Assembly (NCBI GenBank): GCA_002390285.1
Contig: DGPB01000002.1
Location: forward strand, 69,046 to 133,045
Direction: 5' to 3'
DNA length: 64,000 bases
DNA from: Cellvibrionales bacterium UBA4451
GTDB lineage: Bacteria; Pseudomonadota; Gammaproteobacteria; Pseudomonadales; Porticoccaceae
In this document: positions 27,890 to 37,045 of the stretch, piece by piece
Position numbering within the stretch: the stretch's first letter is position 1
How the letters are laid out: each line of letters opens with the position of its first letter
Made by a program: the position numbers and the translations under genes
Notes under the pieces: model-generated
The model's database searches: none
The model's input: the letters and a program-made list of their open reading frames with translations, nothing else
What the model was told of the DNA's origin: nothing

Positions 27890-28122
27890 TTTGCTGCTGT
27901 CAGAGCCATTTATTGATGTTATAGAAAGGCACGCATTCTAGCAGAAGTTCAAGCTGTATCTCAGCTGGTCTCTCTGCTTATTATGAATATTGCTATCTGG
28001 CTGATGCGCTGATAACTAATGTTAATAGTCGTTATAAAATATCATTGCTGCATTGTCGTCACATGACAAGAATGTTAGAATACATGACTAAATTACTCAG
28101 GTATAGATTCCAGGTATTTTTA

Positions 28123-28704
28123 ATGCTCAATATCACGATCACAGAATCCGCTCAGAAATATTTAGCTGACTTGCTTGTTAAGCAAGACTGCGAAGGCATC
28201 GCTATTCGGATGTTTGTATCTGATCCAGGTACACCGAAAGCTGAGACTTGTATTGCCTATTGTCGCCCCGGTGAAGAAGAGGAGGACGACGTAGTGATGG
28301 AGCTGGATGGATTTAAGGCCCGTTTTGGTCATCGTAGCCTACCTTTTCTTGAAGAGGCTAAAGTTGATTATTCCGATGACAAATTTGGCGGCCAGTTGAC
28401 TATCCGTGCTCCCAATTCACGGATGCCTCAAGTAAACGATGGCAGCCCGGTTGAAGATAAAATTAATTATGTACTGCACAACGATGTCAATCCAGGTTTG
28501 GCTTCCCATGGTGGCGTGATCAGCCTGGAAGAGGTGGTCGATGATGTGGCTATTTTACGTTTTGGTGGCGGCTGTCAAGGCTGCGGTATGGTTGATGTTA
28601 CCCTGAAGGAAGGGGTAGAAAAAACCATCTTGGAGAAAATTCCTGAGCTAAAAGGTATTCGCGATGTAACGGACCACACTGATCGCAGCCAATCCTATAT
28701 GTAA
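28123..28704 (+). CDS. nfuA: Fe/S biogenesis protein NfuA
   Basis: NfuA carries a 4Fe-4S cluster to client apoproteins, especially under oxidative stress or iron limitation. The N-terminal half is a degenerate A-type domain; the C-terminal Nfu domain has the cluster motif GGGCQGCGMVD. ATG 28123 gives 193 residues starting MLNITITESAQKYLADLL, matching the family; the frame is open upstream to 28045 without family similarity. It is divergent from metH. Confidence 0.95.
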   Translation: MLNITITESAQKYLADLLVKQDCEGIAIRMFVSDPGTPKAETCIAYCRPGEEEEDDVVMELDGFKARFGHRSLPFLEEAKVDYSDDKFGGQLTIRAPNSRMPQVNDGSPVEDKINYVLHNDVNPGLASHGGVISLEEVVDDVAILRFGGGCQGCGMVDVTLKEGVEKTILEKIPELKGIRDVTDHTDRSQSYM

Positions 28705-28780
28705 CCTCTTTTTCTGTCAGGTTCTTGTTCTAGATGGACATTTTCACTTATGCTGCTGAGCCAGCATAACAAAGTTTCGC

Positions 28781-28801
28781 GGATAGTCGTTTAGTCCGCA
28801 A
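28781..28801. promoter_or_regulatory. Inverted repeat before the TetR gene, candidate operator
   Basis: GCGGA and TCCGC flank a direct repeat TAGTC-GTT-TAGTC just before the ribosome site of the TetR gene. It could be an autoregulatory operator, but the symmetry is short. Confidence 0.3.
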
Positions 28802-28810
28802 GGAGTGAAT

Positions 28811-29392
28811 GTGTCTAGGTTACGTGAATTTGATCGTACTGATGTTGTAACGAAGGCTTTGAATCTATTTTGGTCTGATGGGTATAACGCCAGCTCTATC
28901 AGTAAATTAATAGATGTTATGGGTATTAATCGCGGCAGTCTCTATGCCACGTTTCGCAATAAGGCCAGCCTTTTCTCCGAGGCAATGAGCAGCTTTACAA
29001 AGAGCTCTTGGGATTTTGATTCAGCGAGACTGGTGGGTGTTGACGACCCCCTTCAGGACATCCGCGGGTTTTATTACAGCAAATTTCTTAGTGATGGCGA
29101 GACGATTTCTAATGGTTGTCTTCTATTTAATACTGTCTCCGAACTCAGCAATACGTTGCCTGAGGTTGCAGGCGAGGCCCGTGATCATTTACTTGAGCTA
29201 AGGACGCTATTTCTAAAGCGGCTTACAGACGCCCGTGACAACGGCATGATTGATATGGAAAAGGATCTTGATGTTCAGGCAGATTACCTGCTCGCCATGA
29301 TTGCTGGTTTGCGTACACTCTCCAAGATGGATTTCGATAGGGCTTCACTGAAAAAAGTGATAGATACGACTGTGGATGGGCTTTCCATCTAG
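28811..29392 (+). CDS. TetR/AcrR family transcriptional regulator
   Basis: The first about 50 residues form the TetR helix-turn-helix: VVTKALNLFWSDGYNASSISKLIDVMGINRGSLYATFRNKASLFSEAM. The C-terminal ligand domain is of the TetR_C type with LSDGETISNGCLLFNT. GTG 28811 is chosen because AAGGAG at 28800-28805 is then spaced by five bases; GTG 28805 overlaps it. The 193-residue protein has no adjacent efflux or oxidoreductase gene, so the target is unknown; it may regulate itself. Confidence 0.88.
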   Translation: MSRLREFDRTDVVTKALNLFWSDGYNASSISKLIDVMGINRGSLYATFRNKASLFSEAMSSFTKSSWDFDSARLVGVDDPLQDIRGFYYSKFLSDGETISNGCLLFNTVSELSNTLPEVAGEARDHLLELRTLFLKRLTDARDNGMIDMEKDLDVQADYLLAMIAGLRTLSKMDFDRASLKKVIDTTVDGLSI

Positions 29393-29405
29393 AGCCTGAC
29401 TTCAT

Positions 29406-29451
29406 AAAAGCATTAAAAAACGGGCAGTTAGGCCCGTTTTTTAATGCTTTT
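29406..29451. terminator. Strong bidirectional terminator between tetR and aroG
   Basis: A perfect 20-base stem (29406-29425 with 29432-29451) closes on the loop AGTTAG. The GC-rich tip CGGGC/GCCCG is flanked by A-runs and T-runs, so it works for both convergent genes. Confidence 0.93.
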
Positions 29452-29470
29452 TTATCAACTTATTCCAGGG

Positions 29471-30541
29471 TTATTTTGGTCTTTCTGATAGGACATTTTT
29501 TAGTTTTTCGCACATATCTCGCAAGGACTTTTCAGTTGTCTCCCAGTCTATGCATGCATCAGTGATCGAGACACCATATTCGAGATCATCCAGGTTTTCT
29601 GTGATTTTCTGATTACCCGCTTTCAGGTTACTTTCAACCATAATGCCGATAATAGATTGGTTGCCTTCTAGAATCTGATTAGTGACATTTTCCATAACCA
29701 GCGGTTGTAGCTCATGGTTCTTATTAGAGTTGGCATGACTGCAATCCACCATGATATTCGAGGGTATTCCTGCACCCTTCAGTTCTTGCTCTGCAATGGA
29801 GACACTCACTGAGTCATAATTCGGCTTATCGTCACCGCCTCGCAGCACTACATGGGCGTATGGGTTTCCCTCTGTTGTTACAACCGAGACACTGCCTTCC
29901 GAATTGATCCCTAGGAAGCGGTGGGGACTTGCCACAGACTGTAAGGCATTAATGGCGACCGTCAGGCTCCCATCAGTGCCATTCTTGAAGCCCACTGTGG
30001 AGGATAAGCCTGAGGCCATTTCTCGGTGAGTTTGTGATTCAGTGGTTCTGGCGCCAATCGCTGACCATGAGATCAGATCTTGCATATACTGGGGTGAAAT
30101 AGGGTCGAGTGCTTCCGTAGCAGTAGGTAAACCCAGCTCAGCTACATCTAGTAGCAACTGGCGACCCACATGAAGCCCATCAGTAATTTTGAAAGAATCA
30201 TTCAGGTAAGGGTCATTAATCAGGCCTTTCCAGCCGGTGGTCGTGCGTGGCTTTTCAAAATAAACACGCATGATGATATAAAGCGTATCGCCTACCTCAT
30301 CAGAGAGTGCTTTTAGGCGGTTAGCGTAATCCTTTGCGGCCTTAATATCGTGAATCGAACAGGGGCCAATAACCACCAGAATACGGTGATCTTTTCGATC
30401 GAGGATATTCTGAATCGTGGTACGTCCTTCCGTAATCGTTTTACGGGCAGCATCCGTAACCGGGATTTCGTCTTTAAGGGCCTTGGGGGTTATCAGCACA
30501 TCCTGTGAGCGGATGTTGATGTTTTCAACAGCTTGAGTCAT
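29471..30541 (-). CDS. aroG: 3-deoxy-7-phosphoheptulonate (DAHP) synthase, class I
   Basis: The enzyme condenses phosphoenolpyruvate and erythrose 4-phosphate, the first step of the shikimate pathway. Class I motifs are readable: VVIGPCSIHD with the metal-ligand Cys near 61, RVYFEKPRTTTGWKGLINDP near 93, IGARTTESQTHREMASGLS near 163 and the metal His in MVDCSHANSNK near 268. Length is 356 residues, as in AroF, AroG and AroH; which amino acid feeds back cannot be read with confidence, so the symbol is tentative. It is transcribed away from the AddAB-like pair. Confidence 0.93.
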   Translation of the reverse strand: MTQAVENINIRSQDVLITPKALKDEIPVTDAARKTITEGRTTIQNILDRKDHRILVVIGPCSIHDIKAAKDYANRLKALSDEVGDTLYIIMRVYFEKPRTTTGWKGLINDPYLNDSFKITDGLHVGRQLLLDVAELGLPTATEALDPISPQYMQDLISWSAIGARTTESQTHREMASGLSSTVGFKNGTDGSLTVAINALQSVASPHRFLGINSEGSVSVVTTEGNPYAHVVLRGGDDKPNYDSVSVSIAEQELKGAGIPSNIMVDCSHANSNKNHELQPLVMENVTNQILEGNQSIIGIMVESNLKAGNQKITENLDDLEYGVSITDACIDWETTEKSLRDMCEKLKNVLSERPK

Positions 30542-30681
30542 TTACTTTCCACGCCAACCTATAGGTTCATATCAAGCCGGCTATTCTACATTAAAGATAG
30601 GGTTTGGGTCACGGGTTGAGGCTTGTGCCAGGGGAGTAAGGTGTAGGTAAGACCTGTAAGCTTTACGTGTTGCTATGGTGC

Positions 30682-33600
30682 TCAGATAATTTCAAGTAAG
30701 TTCATGAGTGGAAAATAAAGCGCAGTTTTGATGGGCATATCGTCCATCTGGCTGAAAAGTGTCGTGTAGTGTTCCAACTGAGTCTTGTACTGGCTGATCT
30801 GATGGCGTAAAAATGCTTCTTGAGAGTCACCTTCTGTGGGTTCAGTCATCTTGTAGTCAATAATCCAGCGAACTCCCTCAGCTACAAAGGTACGATCCAC
30901 TACCGCTGTTTTGGTTTCCCCATTATGTGTCGTATAGCCAATGGCGTATTCACACTGGCTCTGGGCGTGTTTATTGCTTAATAACCACCGTGCAGTGTCG
31001 TTCTGTAGGCAGTGGCTGACAGCGCGAGAAATCATTACCAGTGGTTCATCCGTTTGGCAGACACCCAGCTGACGTAGCTGAATTCTCCAGAAGGGTTGGC
31101 GTCCCTGTATTGTGTCGAGATTCCAGGTATCCAGACCCTCCATGACAATTTGTCGAAGGATACGGTGAAGCACCGTACCGGTATGACGGGGAGTGGGATT
31201 TTGCTCCGTTAAGGGTGTTCGGTTAGTATTCTGGCGTGCATGCTCCTGATGTGAAGGGTTTTGGAGTGTAAAGTCCAGAGATGCATGCTCGCTAGTCTCA
31301 GTTATGTCTTCATCCCTAGAAGTTAGCTTGGTGTACTGCCAGTTTGCCGGAAGTCTTCGTAAAGAATTAAGAGTCGGTATAGGCGTTGACGATATTAGGC
31401 CATCCCCATCCAGAGGGTAATAGTGACACTGGATACCCGGTGTTTCAGCTTCAACGGCCGATTCAAGTACTGGCCATAGGCTTTCAAGCAAGCTGTTAGC
31501 GGTAGGCTTTTTCTCCTCAGTAATGGTGTAGAGCAGATGTAGTTTACTGATGGCTCGAGTGGTCGCCACATAGAGAACGCGGGCCTTTTCCAGTTGGCCC
31601 TTAAGTTGATGTTCCCGCTGTAGATACTTGTATAGTGGGTCCGCATCCAGTCCCGTCTGCTCAAGAGGCCCGATAATGAGCTGATTTTGTCCTTGTTGGC
31701 TCACCCGTTCTTGCCAGAGCATCAACTGCTTGTCGTCACCACGAGGTTTGCGATTCAGGCCCGGGATGATGACCGTATCAAATTCAAGCCCCTTGGCTTT
31801 GTGGATGGTCATGACATGGAGATTAGGGTCTGCATCCTGATCAGGTTTGGCATACAGGGACTGCACCGCTTTTTCAAAGGCGGGCCAATCATTGATCGTT
31901 CCGCCGGTTTCCTGTTGTTCAAGTAAATCGAGGTATTGCTGGCACTGCTCTAGCTCTGTGGTAGAGCAAAGTGTTGACGCTCCGCCGAGAGCGGCCCATA
32001 TACCTTCAATCCAGATACGTAATGATTTACGGTGCCGCTGATCCCAGCCCAATTTTAGAACAGCACTAACACGGCTTAATATCTGCCTGCCCTCTGTTGA
32101 CAGGTTGGACATCTCCGTGTGATTCAGAATATTTAGAAATATCAGCGGATACCGCTCTCCCTCAGCTATTGGGTTCTGTTCCGGTAATGTGGTGTTAGTC
32201 ACATGGAATAGATCGTGAAGGTTTAGGCCGCACCAGGGTGCACGCAGAATGGCCAGCCAAGCAATTCGATCCGCAGGCGAGAGAAGTGCGCGGGTGAGAG
32301 ACATTAAGTCAATCACCGGCATTCGTTTTCCCAGTGGATCGATATCGGTGGCCTGCCAGCGATGTCCAGCACGTTGAAGTGCTGACAGGATGTCAGGTAA
32401 ATGGGTACGATTGCGAACCAGAATGGCAATAGAGCCCTCTGGATTAGATTGCTTGGCCTCCTTGACTCGAATAACCACCTGTTCTGCCTCAGCTTGACGA
32501 CCAAGCTGGTTATCAGGGGGGTAATTAATAAAAGCATCTACCGTGACAGCTTCAGCGGGCAGGGAGGGGTGATGGGCGAGAGATGGGCTGTAACTGACCG
32601 CGCCACGGCTGATGTTGTCGTGGCGTGGAAAGACCTCAACAAAGGCCTGGTTAACCCAGTTAATGATGCCTGCCTGTGACCTAAAGTTGACCTGTAGGTC
32701 CAGCGGTTCTAATTGAATATCACCGATAGGCATACAGCGTGCTTCGAGGAATAGGCCCACATTGGCACTGCGAAAGCCGTACAGGGATTGCATGGCATCG
32801 CCCACGATAAACAGGCTTCGTCCGTCTTCTGGCTGCCAGCCCGCAGTGAGTCGTCGTAAAATAGTAAATTGTATCGAAGAGGTATCCTGAAATTCGTCGG
32901 TCAGTATGTGCTTAATCTGGTAATCCAGTTTTAGTGCCAGGTCTGTTGGCTCCTTTTCAGGGCCCAATGCACGCAAGGCAGCCAAGGTTATCTCAGTAAA
33001 GTCGCAGACCTTTTTCTCCTGAAATATCAGGCTGAGCTGGGCGGCCAGAGCGGGCAGTAACAGTATCAGCGCCTCCAATACACGCCATTGGTTGTCGCTG
33101 TAATTTACTGAGGGAAGGAAGCGAATATCTTCTAGGACATCACGTAATCCAGAAATTGGCTGTAATTCACCAATTAGTTGGGTCATCGCACCTTTTTGCG
33201 CTTTGGCGAGTGTCTTGTCACCGGTATCTGTTTCGGTGGGAAACCCCATATTTTTGTTTAGTGCTTTTCGCCACTCATTCTGTCCGGTCAACAGCAGCTC
33301 ACATAACCCTTGCCATTGTTCAATGTAGTGCGTGTTGCTTTCTGGCAATTCAACCATGCCAAGGCAGTGGTTAATTGGTGAAGTACGCTTGTCATAGGGG
33401 AGCTGGCTGGCGGCGTAGTCAGCAAATAGGGCGAGGTCACTACCGTTCGCTGATAGCAGATCTCGAGCTTCTGAGAGCGTTTCCTCGATAATGTCACTGA
33501 GAAATTTTTCAAGGTATTCTCTGGCGCCACGTGACTGGAAAAGCTGCCCCAGCAATTGTTCCCGCTTGCTCAACAGATTGGTGAGCAGGTGTTCTAGTTT

Positions 33601-34149
33601 GTTGAGATCGTTGTCTAGATGAGACAGCAGGACGGTGATGGCTTTTCCTAGAGAATGTTGCTGTTCAAGTGCCGGCAGTAGTAGTTCTGAGATAGCTTCA
33701 TGGTAGTAGGGCGTAGGGTCATCCAATGGTTCCGAGTAATCACCAAAGCTACTTTCTACCGCTAGCTGCTGGGCTAGATTGAGGCAGAAACCATCGATAG
33801 TTTGAATACGTAGGCGATTGGGGTTTTCCAGGAGTTTCCAGGACCGTGCATGATCTCGTTCCAGTGCTTTTTCCGCCAGATCGAAGGTGATTTGTTGGTG
33901 GCTACTTTGTGGTTGTTCGTTATTCGATACACGAGCCAACGCCTCCATGACGCGGTGCTGCATTTCTCCCGCTGCTTTGCGGGTAAATGTCATACACAGA
34001 ATTTCTTCAGGCTCATCAACAAGGGCTAATAAACGCAGTACTCGCTGGATGAGAAGTTCAGTTTTTCCCGAACCCGCTGGTGCCGCAACGGCGAAGGATC
34101 GATGAGGATCGAGAGCGGCTAGTCTCTGGGCTGAATCTGCCACTGTCAT
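30682..34149 (-). CDS. AddA-like UvrD/Rep helicase with C-terminal nuclease
   Basis: This is a 1155-residue superfamily 1 helicase of the AddA/RecB group, expected to unwind and resect double-strand breaks with its partner. Walker A is VAAPAGSGKTELLIQRV near residues 22-38; Walker B is ILTDEFQDTSSIQ; further helicase motifs are QSLYGFRSANV, NFRSQAGIINWVN and MTIHKAKGLEFDTVIIPGL. The C-terminal PD-(D/E)xK nuclease signature is GVRWIIDYKMTE. Its start overlaps the upstream partner's stop by four bases, so the two are coupled. RecBCD genes are not seen in this window. Confidence 0.88.
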   Translation of the reverse strand: MTVADSAQRLAALDPHRSFAVAAPAGSGKTELLIQRVLRLLALVDEPEEILCMTFTRKAAGEMQHRVMEALARVSNNEQPQSSHQQITFDLAEKALERDHARSWKLLENPNRLRIQTIDGFCLNLAQQLAVESSFGDYSEPLDDPTPYYHEAISELLLPALEQQHSLGKAITVLLSHLDNDLNKLEHLLTNLLSKREQLLGQLFQSRGAREYLEKFLSDIIEETLSEARDLLSANGSDLALFADYAASQLPYDKRTSPINHCLGMVELPESNTHYIEQWQGLCELLLTGQNEWRKALNKNMGFPTETDTGDKTLAKAQKGAMTQLIGELQPISGLRDVLEDIRFLPSVNYSDNQWRVLEALILLLPALAAQLSLIFQEKKVCDFTEITLAALRALGPEKEPTDLALKLDYQIKHILTDEFQDTSSIQFTILRRLTAGWQPEDGRSLFIVGDAMQSLYGFRSANVGLFLEARCMPIGDIQLEPLDLQVNFRSQAGIINWVNQAFVEVFPRHDNISRGAVSYSPSLAHHPSLPAEAVTVDAFINYPPDNQLGRQAEAEQVVIRVKEAKQSNPEGSIAILVRNRTHLPDILSALQRAGHRWQATDIDPLGKRMPVIDLMSLTRALLSPADRIAWLAILRAPWCGLNLHDLFHVTNTTLPEQNPIAEGERYPLIFLNILNHTEMSNLSTEGRQILSRVSAVLKLGWDQRHRKSLRIWIEGIWAALGGASTLCSTTELEQCQQYLDLLEQQETGGTINDWPAFEKAVQSLYAKPDQDADPNLHVMTIHKAKGLEFDTVIIPGLNRKPRGDDKQLMLWQERVSQQGQNQLIIGPLEQTGLDADPLYKYLQREHQLKGQLEKARVLYVATTRAISKLHLLYTITEEKKPTANSLLESLWPVLESAVEAETPGIQCHYYPLDGDGLISSTPIPTLNSLRRLPANWQYTKLTSRDEDITETSEHASLDFTLQNPSHQEHARQNTNRTPLTEQNPTPRHTGTVLHRILRQIVMEGLDTWNLDTIQGRQPFWRIQLRQLGVCQTDEPLVMISRAVSHCLQNDTARWLLSNKHAQSQCEYAIGYTTHNGETKTAVVDRTFVAEGVRWIIDYKMTEPTEGDSQEAFLRHQISQYKTQLEHYTTLFSQMDDMPIKTALYFPLMNLLEII

Positions 34150-36899
34150 TGAGAGGGCTCCTCGACAGTGTTATTGGTTGTTATTTTCATGTTCATTTCT
34201 GCAACACGATTAAGCGGTTCCAGTTCCTGTTGATACTGTCTGGCACTGGTCTTGTAGAAGATAACCGGTGCATAGGCCTGTTTAAATTCATCTGCCAGTG
34301 TGTCCAGAGATTGTTGCCATTGTGAGAGGAGGTCGTCCCAGTTTTCAGGCTCATTTTTTCTGCCAGGTGGCTGGATATCGGGTAAGAGCCCGGGTGATTC
34401 AGAAAAGCCTACGAATTGTTGTTGAGCCACATTGATAACAGCAAAGGTAGCGGCGGTCACTGGGGTGTCACTACACAGTACGTAGAGAGGTAGCTGGGGC
34501 TGTTCTGGCCGCTCCCCCAGCCAACTATTGGTGCTGGCCTTACCTGTCTTGTAGTCAATAATGATTTGTCGGCCATCCTCCAGTTGATCGATACGGTCGA
34601 TAATAAGATTGAGTGGCAGCCCTGAGAACTCGGTTTGAACCCGTTCTTCAAAGGCGACCACGCTAAACGGTGGGCGAGTTTTTTCTACCTCAAGCCATTG
34701 CGCTAAAAGGGTTATGAGACGCTGTTTTTCGATGGTGGTAAATTGAGGGCCAAACAGGTCTGGGCGCCGCTTTTGCCACTGCTGTAGTGCTCCGGAAACA
34801 ACCTCGCCAATAAGTTGAGATAGGGCTTCAGTGGACATGCTGAGTAATCGTTGTTGATCGCCCAGTTGTTGCCACAACCGCTCTAGACAGTCGTGGAGGA
34901 TGGAACCTCTATCCATAGTCGATAAGCCGAGAACAGGTTCAGGGGGCTGTATTGCTCCTAGTCTATGACGTGCAAAGGCATTAAAAGGGCAGCTGGCCTG
35001 ATCTCGAAAAATACTGCTGCCACCTTTGATTGTGACACCACTCAGCTCTAGTGGTGGCCCATATTCACAGGCAACCTGTTCCATCTCAGTAGTCGAGGGG
35101 ATATCCATAATGACGGAATCAGACAGGCTGTCAGGGCTCACCATCGGTAGATCTGCGATCAACGTGCTCGCCTGTCGAAGACGGTTGGTATCGAACTCGC
35201 TGAAGCTAAAAATAACGTTATCTGCGGCGTTCTTTAACCCCGCTACCTGCATTTTTGCTATCTGTAATTCACGCTCAGGCAACGATCTTGGTGTTCCGAA
35301 TTCTCTTTGCAGGGCTAACGGTAATAGTGGGTTAGGGGCGATGGATTGGGGCCAGTGAGCATCATCCATTCCCATCACCCAGAGGTGATCGAAACGCAGG
35401 CCAGCGCTTTCCAGTAATCCGAGTATTTGGATGGGTGCGTCTTCGGTTTCGGCCTGAAAAATGGACTGGCTAGCCAGTTGCTGAAGTTGACGTAATGCCT
35501 CATTCAGAGTCACTTCCAGGTTAAGGTTATCGAGAGACAGATATTGCTCACATATCCTCAGCCAATGTTGGTGTTGCTGGTATTCAATACTGTCGAGGCC
35601 GCGTTCTCCCGGCCAATTCAGCGTATCCAGTTGTTGCTGAAAGAGTATCAACCACTGCTGGTAACGGGCTTTATTCGGCATTTGTCGTCGCAAGCTCTCT
35701 GCTTGTTCAAGCTGAGCACTTAGGCTGGTTATGCTTTGGGCAGAGTTGTTGAGGGGCATTCCGTTAAGGGTAGGGCTACCGCAAGACTTTTCGGCCAGGT
35801 GAAGCTGATAGCGAAAGTCACCACAACGTAGTGACCGTTTCGCCAGCTTACGTAATCTTGTTTCTGCTAGGGCTCTTTGGGGCAGCGTACTATTTCCCCA
35901 AAAAGGCGAATTGAGTAATCGACAAAAGTCTTCCAGCGGCAACTGGTGTCTATTTAGCGATAGCAACAGTAGAGCAGAGGCGACCAATGGTGTATTGCCG
36001 AGAGCGACGCCTGCCGAAATATTAAATGGTGTGGCTGATTGTTCCTGATTGGGGAGGCGGTAATCCGGCTCAAGTTGTTGGCGAAAGATACGCTCAACCT
36101 GATCTCTTATGCGAGCCAACTCTGGAATGACGATGCCAATCCGACTGGCTGGATAAGCCTGTTGTTGTGCCTCGGCCCAGACAGCGGCTGCGGCCCACTC
36201 CTGTTGTTCATCATGAAACATAATCTGCTGTGGCCGTTTACTAGCACTGGACTGTTGCGCATCTGGCGTGGTCATTTTTATTGATGGCACGTTTACGACG
36301 GTCTTTGAGCTTGCTGTAGTCAGGGCTTGATACAAGGGCGGTATGCTGTCGAAACCAACCATTAGAATCTTCGATTCCTGAGAAAGGGCGCCCGAGGTAA
36401 AGCCTTTCAGGACAGTGATGGCCCTATCGGCTAAGGTCACTAATTGGTGTTTGATTAGCTTGTCTTGAAACGTCTTAATCCAGCGGTAAAAAAGAGGGGC
36501 GTCCGGTTGTAATCGGGAGACAGGAATGTCCCAACGTTGCATGATGGCGTAACCTTTACATGCCAGACCGGCAAAACTGGCCGGAAGAAGATGCTCCGGT
36601 TTTTCTTGATCCTCCTCAATCACCTGCTCCCACAGTAGTTGTTCAATTTGAGGTGTAATGACCATGCCGTCTGCACTCTGCTCAATGCCGGCATCACAAC
36701 AACGCTGCCAACTCTCATCTATCCAGTGTTCGATGGCGAGAATACGGGGTTGGGGCCAGCTTGAATTACCGGACTCTTGCTGGTGCTGTCCCCAGGCTTG
36801 CCGTATTTTTGTGGCTAAACGGTTGTTAGAAGTGAGAATCAGTGCGCCCGCCTCAATGTCATCCTTGAGAGTGTCAATATCAAAAAGCGGGCGCATCAT
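34146..36899 (-). CDS. AddB-like PD-(D/E)xK nuclease, probable DNA repair protein
   Basis: The 917-residue protein fits the family of AddB-like proteins paired with AddA-like helicases in proteobacteria (TIGR03623-like). The N-terminus ALILTSNNRLATKIRQAWG opens the inactivated helicase half; the C-terminal nuclease has RIDQLEDGRQIIIDYKTGK. The first cluster cysteine survives in DQASCPFNAFARHRLG, but the usual C-terminal C-x2-C-x5-C region reads YKTSARQYQQELEPLNRVAE, with no cysteine. It probably folds without a 4Fe-4S cluster. The stop overlaps the AddA-like start as ATGA. Confidence 0.85.
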   Translation of the reverse strand: MMRPLFDIDTLKDDIEAGALILTSNNRLATKIRQAWGQHQQESGNSSWPQPRILAIEHWIDESWQRCCDAGIEQSADGMVITPQIEQLLWEQVIEEDQEKPEHLLPASFAGLACKGYAIMQRWDIPVSRLQPDAPLFYRWIKTFQDKLIKHQLVTLADRAITVLKGFTSGALSQESKILMVGFDSIPPLYQALTTASSKTVVNVPSIKMTTPDAQQSSASKRPQQIMFHDEQQEWAAAAVWAEAQQQAYPASRIGIVIPELARIRDQVERIFRQQLEPDYRLPNQEQSATPFNISAGVALGNTPLVASALLLLSLNRHQLPLEDFCRLLNSPFWGNSTLPQRALAETRLRKLAKRSLRCGDFRYQLHLAEKSCGSPTLNGMPLNNSAQSITSLSAQLEQAESLRRQMPNKARYQQWLILFQQQLDTLNWPGERGLDSIEYQQHQHWLRICEQYLSLDNLNLEVTLNEALRQLQQLASQSIFQAETEDAPIQILGLLESAGLRFDHLWVMGMDDAHWPQSIAPNPLLPLALQREFGTPRSLPERELQIAKMQVAGLKNAADNVIFSFSEFDTNRLRQASTLIADLPMVSPDSLSDSVIMDIPSTTEMEQVACEYGPPLELSGVTIKGGSSIFRDQASCPFNAFARHRLGAIQPPEPVLGLSTMDRGSILHDCLERLWQQLGDQQRLLSMSTEALSQLIGEVVSGALQQWQKRRPDLFGPQFTTIEKQRLITLLAQWLEVEKTRPPFSVVAFEERVQTEFSGLPLNLIIDRIDQLEDGRQIIIDYKTGKASTNSWLGERPEQPQLPLYVLCSDTPVTAATFAVINVAQQQFVGFSESPGLLPDIQPPGRKNEPENWDDLLSQWQQSLDTLADEFKQAYAPVIFYKTSARQYQQELEPLNRVAEMNMKITTNNTVEEPSQ

Positions 36900-37045
36900 G
36901 ACAGGTATCTTTGTTATCCTAGATTGATTGCCAATGATCGCATAACCTTGATCTAAAATCAGGGTATGTGTTGGTTCCTTTTCTGTGATTAGAAAGCGAA
37001 CCTGAGCATTAGATTGAGCATTAGTTAAACAGCTGGATAGATTAC

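Noticed and set aside
27890..28122. Cobalamin riboswitch before metH
   Set aside because: No B12-box-like sequence or multi-stem structure was found in the gap, which is also shared with the divergent nfuA.
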